64,000 bases of DNA from NCBI GenBank assembly GCA_026075535.2, contig AP026544.2, positions 5,332,001-5,396,000 of the forward strand. Reading direction: 5' to 3'. Position 1 is the first letter of the stretch. Each line of letters begins with the position of its first letter. Below are positions 51,344 to 61,635 of this stretch, piece after piece. The position numbers were made by a program, and so were the translations under genes. Below the pieces are notes generated by a model. It searched no databases. It was not told the origin of the DNA and saw nothing but the letters and a program-made list of their open reading frames with translations. The stretch is from Tricholoma matsutake. Lineage: Eukaryota > Basidiomycota > Agaricomycetes > Agaricales > Tricholomataceae.

Positions 51344-52207
51344 ATGTCTGAACCCGCAACCACACCGATGACGTCTGTGAAGGACATTCGAATCCGATCA
51401 CCAACAGACTTCTCAGGAGAGCAGACCAAGACCGCCAAGTTCCTGCAGGAGATAGACCTGTACCTGCGAATCAATGACCAGGTCTATGACACGAACAACA
51501 ACAAGATTATCTTCATGCTGTCCTTCATGAACGCAGGGACAGCAGCTGCCTGGGCACAGGCATTTGTCAACCAGCACCAGTCCGAGGGACTAGGTGAATA
51601 TGCAGACTTCCGACAGAAGGTCCTAGAGGCCTTCTCACCGATCGACGACGCCAGAACGGCAAAAACTGAGATCAAAAATCTCAAACAGGGTTCAGGGAAC
51701 CTCAAAGAATATGTGGCAAACTTCTGCATCCTGAAAGACAGGACGGGAATCACAGAAGATGCAGCCATGATCGAGTACTTCATGGACGGACTGCATCCCA
51801 AATTATTGAAGAGGGTACACACAATGGAGACAGTGCCCAACACACTCGAAGGCTGGATAAAGGCAGCTTCGAAATATGAAGGCCAATGGAAACGGGCCAT
51901 GGCAATCCTGGGAAAGACCAGGCAGAACCAGAAGACAAATGAAACAACAAAGAAAGGACAGCCCTCTCTTGATATCAACCGATTGATGAACCAAGAACGT
52001 GTGGAACACCTCTGGAAGGGACTGTGTTTCATCTGTCACCAACCAGGACACCGATCGTCCGACCACAGGGATGGAAAGAACCCCACTCAGACAGGGTCAG
52101 CACCCCCTCCCTACCGAAACCGCTTCACCCAGAAAAAGACTGGGGTGGACACCTACCAGAAGATCCGCACGATGCTGGATGAACTAGACGAAGAAGAAAA
52201 GGAATGA
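51344..52207 (+). CDS. Gypsy element D Gag (intact ORF, 287 aa)
   Basis: ATG 51344 (MSEPATTPMTSVKDIRIRSP) opens an uninterrupted frame. The capsid-like block has FSGEQTKTAKFLQEIDLYL, FMLSFMNAGTAAAWAQAFV and LKEYVANFCILKDRTGI. The zinc knuckle reads CFICHQPGHRSSDH, with His where the last Cys is usual. The frame ends TGA 52205-52207. It is the only intact gag in the window. It would form the particle core and bind element RNA. Confidence 0.88.
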   Translation: MSEPATTPMTSVKDIRIRSPTDFSGEQTKTAKFLQEIDLYLRINDQVYDTNNNKIIFMLSFMNAGTAAAWAQAFVNQHQSEGLGEYADFRQKVLEAFSPIDDARTAKTEIKNLKQGSGNLKEYVANFCILKDRTGITEDAAMIEYFMDGLHPKLLKRVHTMETVPNTLEGWIKAASKYEGQWKRAMAILGKTRQNQKTNETTKKGQPSLDINRLMNQERVEHLWKGLCFICHQPGHRSSDHRDGKNPTQTGSAPPPYRNRFTQKKTGVDTYQKIRTMLDELDEEEKE

Positions 52208-52305
52208 GCCCTTAACCTATTGGAGGAATCGGGTTTTTAGAACAGCAGCCTGATACAACGCCAGTCACCACTGTAGTCTCCCTAGGGTCTGTACTCTTAG
52301 CTACC

Positions 52306-55300
52306 ATGAATAGACAATCTATGCACCTGTCTATTCGGGTAGCTGAGTCAGACAATGGGAAAGACATCGCAACGAACGCGCTCCTCGACTCTGGAGCAGG
52401 AGGAGTCTTTATCGACTCGAACTTTGTCGAACGAGAAGGGATCAGAACATATCCCTTAGGCCGCACCATCCAGGCCACAAATGTAGACAGGACCCTGAAC
52501 AAGCAGGGAACAATCACCAGATGCGTGAAGGGAAGACTCCACATCAACAGAAGGAGCTACCTGATAGAATACCTAGTCGCCGGACTAGGCAAAGAATTGG
52601 TAATCCTGGGCCTGCCATGGCTGTGGGAGATAAACCCGATCATCGATTGAAAGAAGGGAACCTTTGAGTTCTGAGACGAAGAACGACGAGCTCAAATCCA
52701 ACGGATCTTGGAGAAGACAAGAAGAGCCGAACAATCCCTCCTGAATACCCTAAAGCTCCCCAGGGTCAACACTGAAAGGGAGGCACCCAACGACAAACTG
52801 GCATGAATTCGACACATCGTGGCCAAAACAAGAAAAAGACTCTCCGAAGAGAAGGAGAGAAACCTTGCCCAAGTATGACTAGCCATGGCAAAGACGAGAG
52901 AAAGGCTCGCCGAAGAAAAAGAAAGGAGCCTTGCCCGAGCCCGATTGGCCGTGGCAAAAACAAGAGAAAGGCTTTCAGAAAAGAAAGCAAAAGAACTAAA
53001 TTCCGTCCAGATAGCTGTTGCAAAGACCAGGAGCAGCAACACCCCTAAACAAGCCAGAGGCCTTGAAGCAGCACGACATGCTGTTCCCAAGACCCGAGAA
53101 AACCAGAAGAAGAAACAACTGGAAAAGGGCAAAAACAAGGAATGCGACAGGGCACAATGAATTGTGCAAAAGATGAAGGAATTGCTAACCTCCACAGGGG
53201 AGGGAAGCACTGGCAAAAGGAACGTGAAAATGACACTACGAAACAGGATAAACTACCCTCGACAACAGACTACCCCGACCCACGATTATAGGACTCCAGA
53301 TCGCGGTACCATCAACGCTGAAATACCTATGCCCAGGGAGACCCCCCCTCAGGTAAAGGTCGAAGAGGTACCCAATGAAGAACTACTGGCAGATACCGGC
53401 ATGGAAATACGAGCGATGGAACCGACCCCCGAACGAGATGTAATTGAGGATGACTCAATACTGATTGCATACATGCGAGGCGAACCAGTCATCGGCCTAT
53501 TTGGACCAGCCATAGAACTGCCCCTGACAGAGGAACATCGAGAACCAACACACAGATACATCCGAAAAACGAACACGATCAGCAGGCTCACGAAGGGCAA
53601 GGGCTCCCCATGGTACCTACTCAACTCGGACATATGGATCAGAGCAAAGACATCCATATCCCAACGACTAGCACACGAGCAAGAGGAGGGAAAGGAGACT
53701 AGCCAACGGACCCTGGACAATTTACTGCCACCGGAATACCAGAAGTACAGACAGGTATTTGAGAAAGCCGCATCCGAACAATTCCCAGAATCAAGACTGT
53801 GGGATCATGCAATCGACCTGAAGGAAGGCTTTGTATCGAAGGATTGCAAAGTCTACCCATTGACACCAAAAGAACAAGAGAAACTCAATGAGTTTCTAGA
53901 TGAAAACCTGGAGAAAGGATACATCCGACTGTTGAAATCACCCATGGCATCCCCATTCTTCTTCGTGTCGAAGAAGGACTCCGACGCTCTATGACCTTGC
54001 CAAGACTATCACTATCTGAACAAAGGAATGATCCGGAACAACTACCCCCTGCCACTGATCGGAGACCTCTTGGACAAGCTGAAGGGAGCAAGATTTTTCA
54101 CAAAACTTGATATTCGATGGGGATATCATAACATACAGAGATGAGTGGAAGGCAGCATTCAAGACTAACTGGGGGCTATTCGAGCCAATGGTGATGTTCT
54201 TTGGGCTGTGCAACTCACTGGCAACATTCCAGGCCATGATGAACGATCTCTTCTGAGATATGCTAGATGAAGGATGGCTCATCATCTATATGGACGACAT
54301 CCTGATCTTCTTGAAGATGGAAGAAGAACACCAGATAAGGACCGAAAGGGTCCTTGAACGACTACGACAATGCGATCTCTACCTGAAAATAGAGAAGTGC
54401 AAATTCAACGTACAGGAAGTCGAGTTCTTGGGCATGATTGTCAGACCCAATGAACTTGCAATGGACAACACGAAACTGGCTGGGATCAAGGACTGGCCCA
54501 CGCCAAGGACAGTGAAGGATGTAAGATCCTTCCTAGGATTCAGAAACTTCTATCGACGATTCATCGGACACTTCGCGGATCTGGCCAGACCGCTAAATGA
54601 TTTGATGAAGAAGAACCAGAAATTCGAATGGACAAATGACTGCCAACAGTCATTCGATGCACTAAAAAGGAAGTTCAATGAAACCCCAGTACTGCTGATG
54701 CCAGACGCAATGAAACCATTTGTGGTGGAATCTGATGCCTCGAAATTTGCGACAGGTGCAGTACTCAGACAACAGGACGCCAATGGAGACTGGCACCCAT
54801 GCGGATACATCTCGCATTCTTTCAATGAAGCGGAAAGAAATTATGAGATATACGACCGGGAACTATTGGGAGTGATCCGAGCACTAGAAACATGGAGACA
54901 CTACCTACAGGGGACGCCGTTCCCTGTGACGGTATTGTCCGATCACAAGAACCTGACGTACTTTCGTCAGCCACAGAAACTGAACTGATGACAGGCTAGA
55001 TGGGCCATCTACCTGTCACAATTTGACCTAAAGCTACAACACGTACCAGGATCACAGATGGTACAATCTGATGCCCTATCGAGGAGAGCAGATCACATAG
55101 CCAAAGAAGACACCAATAACGAGGACAAGACCATCCTCACTGACGAACTGTTCGTCAAAACGATCGACACTGAGCTCCAGGGAGCCCTGGTCTCAGCAAT
55201 AATGAAGGATGACCTCGTAAATGACGCTTTACAAGCCCTGAAAAACAACGGAACTCCCCCAATCAAGTCTGCATTGGAGGACTGGAAATTTGAAGATGGC

Positions 55301-56614
55301 CTGCTCTTTTTCAAAGACAGATGCTACGTGCCACAGGACGAAACCCTCCGCCGAGTGATCATACAAAAATACCATGATAGCATCACAACAGGACACCCTG
55401 GACAATGGCAGATGATCGAACTGATCCAACGAGACTACTGGTGGCCAGGAATGGCCAACTTCATCAAGAAGTACGTCGAAGGCTGTGCAAAATGCCAGCA
55501 AATGAAAGTAAATACACACCGGACGACCCCACCGCCGACACCGATATCATCCGACGCCAGCAGACCATTCGAGCTGGTAACGACAGATTTTATCATGGAC
55601 TTGCCCATGATAAACGGATTTGACTCAATCATGGTCGTGGTAGACCATGGTCTTATGAAGGGGGTAATTTTTATCCCTTGTGCGAAGACGATCAACGCAC
55701 TTGGCACTGCAGACCTTTACCTGCGCCATGTATACACAAGATTTGGACTCCCTGGAAAAATCATCTCAGACAGAGACCCTCGATTCGCGTCCAAACTCTT
55801 CCAAGAACTCGGACGACTGCTCAGGATTAAGCTATCCATGAGCACCGCCTATCACCTCCAGACCGACGGAGAAACAGAGCGAGTAAACCAAGAGCTAGAG
55901 GTTTACCTCCGCATGTTCTGTTCGAACAAACCCGAAGATTGGGAGCATTATCTCCCAACAGCAGAATTCGCGCATAACCAGAAGATGCACTCCGCAGTAA
56001 AACACTCGCCATTTTACTTAATGATGGGATATCAACCACGCACTATCCCCACCCCATACAAAAAGACGAACGTGCCGGCTGCTGAACAGAGAATCCAAGA
56101 ACTTCTCTCTGCGAGAAGGGAAGCTCTTGCCGCACATGAACTAGCCAGACAGGCTATGGCCACCCAAACGAAAGGGCGATACAAACCGTTCAAGGTTGGA
56201 GAACAAGTATGGCTTGACTCCAAGAACCTGAAGATTGGCTACCCAACGAGAAAACTGGCGCCAAAATGAGAAGGGCCCTTCATGATTGAAGATGCCTTGT
56301 CAAGAACAACATACCGATTGAAACTGCCGCCGAGATGGAAGATCCACCTGGTATTCCATGCAGCTTTACTCACGCGATACCATGAGAACGACACTCACAG
56401 GTGAAACTTCCTGACTCCACCACCCGACCTCGTGGAAGGAGAAAACGAATACGAGGTGGAAGCGATCATCGCACACAAGAAGCACGGCAAGACACGCTGT
56501 TACCTCGTGAAATGGGTTGACTACCCGACATCTGAAAACACATGGGAACCCGAATCGAACCTGAAGAATGCCCCTGAGATTCTGATGGCATATAAAAAGA
56601 GGTACCATCTCTGA
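52306..56614 (+). pseudogene. Gypsy element D pol: protease, spacer repeats, RT, RNase H, integrase, chromodomain
   Basis: Protease: NALLDSGAGGVFIDS (about 52377-52421). A charged spacer repeats AKTRERLAEEKERSLARARL-type units (52800-53100). RT: SPMASPFFFVSKKDSD, a frameshift near 54115, then [11 protein letters not shown] (about 54280-54310). RNase [17 protein letters not shown]. Integrase: zinc-binding region ending CAKCQQMK, DDE residues in TDFIMDLP, ISDRDPRF and QTDGETERVNQELE. Chromodomain: CYLVKWVDYPTSENTWEPES, ending 56614. In-frame TGAs: 52648, 52672, 52804, 52877, 53158, 53992, 54254, 54986-54991, 56267 and 56402. Some fit Trp (TGG), others Arg (CGA). Confidence 0.92.
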
Positions 56615-57585
56615 CAAAGAATCCAAGAAACCCCCACTATCTGAACCAAATGACACCCCTGATACCCCCTAAATGATGATTGACCCACTGAACGTTGATG
56701 CCCCTCACGTTCACTCCCACCCCCACCCCCTTTCGATAAAGAATGAATACAAGAAGAACATGGCGACTGGACGACAAGTCATTGACCAGTCACCAAGAAT
56801 GAACAGACTGCTGGGGCAACCCTCTTGGGAATACCCACATGGAATCACATTCTGGATAAACAGAGACGACTGGATAAAGAGAATATCCTCGACTTGCCCA
56901 ACATGCTGCCTCTATGTGTGAAGGAGCACGAAAATGGATTTGACCTGGGTAAAAGCACAATTTGAGGAGTGGTGCTTCGAAGAAGAGTTAGACAGCGGAG
57001 ACTATCTCCCTGAACAATTTATTGTCGACCTAGCAGGGATTAGCCCACTACTGTGGAATGACCTTCAGTAGAACACCCACTACAATGAAGAAAGTGGATT
57101 CGAGCTGGCAAGGCAGCTCTTATTTGGATGACATGGAGAACTGGGGACATTGCTGCGTTCCAGCCAACACCCCCATACACCAACACCCCAGACCACTGAG
57201 CACAACTAGGTGCAAACCGATCGTCCGCAAAGATGTTAAACTACTGATCGTCCGCAAAGACGTTAAACTAGCGATTGTCCGCAAAGACATTAAACTAGTG
57301 ATCATCCGCAAAGATGTAAAACTACAGTGATTACCCTTGACACTGCGCAAACCCTATACACCTCTCCCCCTTCTGACGACACCACTGACTCTTTGACACC
57401 ACTGCTAAAGGCAGTATAAAACGAAAAGAACCCGATCACGGTCCAAGCTTGGACATGAACGATTCCTCCATTGTACCCCTTGACCCCGACCTACCCACAT
57501 AACCAGACCATGCCCGATGAGACCACAAAGGAGAGATGAAGATTTAGGTCAAAGTGTGGAACTTTCAACCATAGCGAGGGGGTAA
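56615..57585. other. 3' untranslated region of element D
   Basis: No domain is recognised between the chromodomain and the 3' LTR. A degenerate four-copy tandem (ATCGTCCGCAAAGA[C/T]GTTAA-like, 57220-57325) lies here; each unit is about 30 bp. Confidence 0.7.
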
Positions 57586-58358
57586 TGTTACAATTTTCCT
57601 TGTAACTCATGGAACCCGACGCACCCAATGATCCCCTCCAGACAGGAGGCACCCCTTGATTCACGCCTAGGGCATGTCCTTGACATCAGACACACACACA
57701 ATGCATGCCGACTGCATGCATTCAATCCCCTTCCCGTGGAAGGCACCCTTGACACATGGTGACTCCATGCACCCGAACCCACTCCCACACATGCTGTGAT
57801 ACAACAGCCCCCTGACATGAGGTCCATGATGTCGGACTCTCACGATTGACATGCTGCGCTGCAGCATGTCCTTGACATCGGATCCTTGACATCGGATCCT
57901 TGACATCGGATCCATGACATTGGATGCCTCATGCTAGGCATGAGGCTTATCTGTTATTGTTTCCTGACATGCTGCACCGCAGCACTCCATGACATCGGAC
58001 GCCTCATGCAAGGCATGAGGCCTATTGTTTCTATTATTACTTGATATGCATCTACCTTTCCGATTGGATGATAAGGACCTCCCTTCTAGTATAAGTACTG
58101 CGACTTGTAGTAGGGATGTCCTTAGTTTAGATCTAGGCAATTAACAGCCTTAACTTGCAACTCATGAACTTACTCGAAACCACTAAGGAAGCCCCTTAGT
58201 GCGTGAACCTGAATGACTCTATGCAGAAGCCCTGCTAGAGTGCACTACTTATCTTACGTCGGACGCTCCGAGTAAGACTAGTGCCGAACGACTCATCGAG
58301 GAAGCACCTCGTTGAACAACATCGACTAGATCGAGTGGTTGAGGCTTTGCCCTTAACA
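57586..58358 (+). repeat. 3' LTR of gypsy element D
   Basis: 773 bp, 54 bp longer than the 5' LTR. The excess lies near 57850-57915, where TTGACATCGGATCC is repeated three times next to a palindromic CATGCTGCGCTGCAGCATG. Confidence 0.95.
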
Positions 58359-58363
58359 GTAAA

Positions 58364-60530
58364 TGCTTCTTGTGTGCAAGGCTGGATAATTTGCCAATAT
58401 GATCACTATTTCCTATACCGCCTATTCCATATGGAAACAGCCAAGGCATCATTGATGGAAACAACTGTGGATTATTGTAAATGGACTCTGGTTGAGAGGC
58501 ATGACTGACAAACATGATTTTACCATTGCTCATTAAGTGTTCCATAGCTCTGGCCTTAAGAGTCTCCAGACTTAAGTCAGTAAATTCTTTGCTGGTAATA
58601 CCATGAACCACAAAAGGGCAATCACCTGTTTCAACCCCCTCTTCTTCCTCATTATCATGTATACTCATTGCCTCTTTGTCACAATTAACAATAGACTCTC
58701 GAAAATCAATAACTACCAGTGTATCTTTTAAAGGATATTGCTCCAGATTGGCTTTAGATATTTCTATATCTCAATAGTCTGCATAATTTAGCTTAAGCCA
58801 ATGTAATGCATTTCCAACATCATTGCGTCTAACAAGCAAAGGTGTTCTCTCAATATCTTTCTTAGTTGGCTGACATGGGCCTGTAAACATGCATGCCAAC
58901 ACCTGATCTAATTCTTCTAAAGGTGGTGGCAAAGTTTCATATATTTTAGGTATAGGGTTCTGAAAACTAATGGCATTTGCTCTCATCTTATAGCGCCCAG
59001 AAGCTACTCAGATGATACATTGATTATGTCGCACTTTTGAAATGAGAAGTTTTTCAACAAAAGTTAGACCTGAAAGCTCTTTAGGCACCTTTCCGAGCCA
59101 TAGACCATTGGCAAGAGCCATGGGTGGCATCTGTTTTTTATCCAAGTATTTGTAACAACTTTTGCACATGCTTTGACACTCAGGATCAATGACAGGATCT
59201 GTGAAAGATTGCTCATCTCCATCTGTCTTACGTTCATGACAAGCCAATCCAGTTCTTAAGGGATCTAGACTACATGTTACTGTATTCATTGCAAGTAGAT
59301 TGTTCAATGGGTTCAACAGACCACATACAGCACATCCAGCCTCTTGGAATTTGGAAGGGTGTGTATCCTTACAAAAACCATTGATTATTTTATGTAGTAA
59401 GCTCTTGTCAGGAGCAGTGGGCAGAAACATATCTTTATTTTCTTGTGTGCAAATATAAGCCTTTTTATTTTCCGCACTGCATTTTTGCTTAAAGACATGT
59501 GATTGTTTTCTTTTCGATCTGGAAATATCATATTTTTTAGTATCAACTTGAGCTTTTAAATTCTTTTTCTGCATAGAAGCTGGTTTGAACATGAATACAT
59601 TATCATAGCATAACATTGAACACCGGTGTTTTACAAGTGAGTCAACCACAATGGATAATGGTGCACGATGTGGTACAAAGACACCATGAATTTTAGCAAT
59701 GGCTTTTGCTTGACCTAAAGTTAGATAGTGTGCAATGCCTTCCAGTGGTATGCAACACATTAAATATGTTGTGTTATTTTTCACAATACTTGTGGCCTCT
59801 TGATAGGAAATATGTGAAATGTATTTAAATCTTGCATCATCAGAACAGGATGAGGGTGAACCCAAAACATATGACTTGAGTAAATTGTAAGTGAGAATGG
59901 ACTTTTCAGTGACACCACCACCAATATGTGAGTTGGTGGATTGAGATTGCTTTAAAGAAGGATCCCAATGATACCAGTGCGTTATTGAGCTAATTGAATC
60001 CGTAAGCCAAGATAAAACAAATATTTTAAATGCTTTATCATCATCGTGATGTATTCTATTTGATATAAGCATCTCAAAATCATACCATGCATACACAGTA
60101 TACCAAGATTCCGAAGCAATTGCAAAACCCTGATAAGCACTACATGATACAAGATACAATGTGGCACAGTGCAAGGGATAGCAATACTGCATCAATAAGA
60201 CACAATCACTATAGGATGCCTTTAGTTTGATAGATTGTTGTAGACTTTTAAAGTCGTGTTTCAGCATAAACCTTTGAACAAGTCAAATGGCAAGCTTGGA
60301 GCAAAGATAAGACAGATGACTGGATGCAGTACAAATATATACCAGCACAGCATGGTCAATCAGAGATTGTAGCATGTGGCACAAGTATGTTTCATATAGA
60401 GATATTAAAATGGATATGCGAAGGCGAAGGGCTTTGGCGCTGTTGCAGAAAAATGCTTGGAGCCAAAGTAAATGCGGATCTGTGTATTGCAATGTATGAG
60501 AGTCAAATGCTGATACTATACTATCCAAGG
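58364..60530 (-). pseudogene. Helitron H2 N-terminal region with DUF6570-like domain
   Basis: Frames 60528-60283 and 60267-59008 (419 codons, starting MLKHDFKSLQQSIKLKASYS) give a long N-terminal region ending in a zinc-like CAVCGLLNPL...CQSMCKSCYKYL and the DUF6570-like LANGLWLGKVPKELSGL (about 59055-59110). It continues after TGA 59008-59010 with NPIPKIYETLPPPLEELDQV. After TGA 58771-58773 come CPFVVHGITS, FPSMMPWLFPYGIGG and SLAHKKHLL, up to the element D target site. Both TGAs fit Arg codons. Confidence 0.85.
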
Positions 60531-60579
60531 ACCTGACATTTGTAAGTAATTTCTCTGGCTCAAGCTACTTTTCAAGTCT

Positions 60580-61080
60580 GCCCAAGGGCCTAATGTTTTT
60601 GAGTGACTGGAAGATGCCCAAGGGCCTAATGTTTGTGAGTGACTCAAGTTATATCTCGAGTAAAGTCTCAAGTCTGCCCAAGGGCCTAATGTTTGTGAAC
60701 GACTCGAGTAAAGTCTCAAGTCTGCCCAAGGGCCTAATGTTTGAAAGTGACTCGAGTTACTACTCGAGTCTGCCCAAGGGCCTAATGTTTGAAAGTGACT
60801 CGAGTTACTACTCGAGTCTGCCCAAGGGCCTAACAATTGAGAGTGACTCAAGTTACTACTTGAGTCTGCCCAAGGGCCTAATGTTTGAAAGTGACTCAAG
60901 TTACTACTCGAGTCTGCCCAAGGGCCTAACAATTGAGAGTGACTCGAGTTACTACTTGAGTCTGCCCAAGGGCCTAATGTTTGCAAGCGACTCAAGTTAC
61001 TACTTGAGTCTGCCCAAGGGGCTAATGTTTGAAAGTGACTTGAGTTACATCTCGAGTCTGCCCAAGGGCCTGATGTTTGG
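60580..61080. repeat. Minisatellite, 48-bp unit, about 11 copies
   Basis: GCCCAAGGGCCTAA-type cores start near 60580, 60615, 60675, 60723, 60772, 60820, 60868, 60916, 60964, 61012 and 61060, spaced 48 bp over most of the array. Units contain inverted motifs (ACTCGAGTTACTACTCGAGT). Because 48 is a multiple of three, both strands stay open as 16-residue repeats. It adjoins the 5' side of H2. Confidence 0.93.
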
Positions 61081-61635
61081 TTGTTCTGCTTTACAGAACA
61101 GCTTTAAGAATTAAATCAAACAGATGCCAGACAGTAGACAGTAAAAGATATACACACCTTTCGAGGAACCAAAGCTGATCACAAGATCAAACAACCCAAG
61201 GATGCACAATATCATCAGACAAGTTATTCCTGCTAGTTGTATTGATTGGCAGATGTGAAGTACTGGCAAATCGCCAGAGAAAAAACAATAACACAGCCCA
61301 GAGAACGACACAAAATGAGCGATCAGCCATAATGCCTGTCGTGGTTGCCAGCAGAAGTTCAAACCACATGTGACTCATGTGTATTGTTTAAGCATGTGAG
61401 TATTCGATGGGAAATGGTGGACAGCATATTAAATTATGTATTGACAGATTCAGGTATGTTGAAGCAGTCGTAGACATGACCTAAGTCTTTAGAGACGTAG
61501 GCGGATCTCAATCTGCAATTGTAGTAAACATTGTAAACAACAGTACTTTACACTCAAAGCAAACAGTACATAAAAACAAGTTGCATTTCCAATACAATCG
61601 GCATATAAAACACCCGACATTGATCATTACACCCA
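61081..61635. other. Short stretch without a recognised gene
   Basis: An 83-codon hydrophobic open frame on the minus strand (61111-61362) has no supporting features. Nothing else is recognised. Confidence 0.4.

Larger units (their letters stand above)
50309..58358 (+). mobile_element. Gypsy element D, LTR to LTR, 8050 bp
   Basis: 5' LTR 50309-51027 and 3' LTR 57586-58358 have TGTTACA...TTAACA ends and a perfect GTAAA duplication. A polypurine tract GCGAGGGGGTAA precedes the 3' LTR. It is opposite in orientation to the Helitron it interrupts. The LTRs differ by several substitutions and a repeat expansion, so it is older than C. Confidence 0.96.
38847..60530 (-). mobile_element. Helitron H2, interrupted by gypsy elements C and D
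   Basis: About 7.6 kb of Helitron sequence in three pieces: 60530-58364, 50303-49236 and 43183-38847. The breaks carry perfect 5-bp duplications GTAAA (50304-50308, 58359-58363) and GTTAA (43179-43183, 49231-49235), proving that D and C inserted into it. Coding order is N-terminal region, DUF6570-like, HUH Rep, PIF1 helicase and cysteine protease. At least eight in-frame TGA codons interrupt it, each where Arg fits. Helitron termini were not identified. Confidence 0.88.

Noticed and set aside
60593..61114. 173-codon repeat protein gene, or a CRISPR-like array
   Set aside because: Open frames arise on both strands because the 48-bp unit is a multiple of three. The units abut without unique spacers, so it is a minisatellite.
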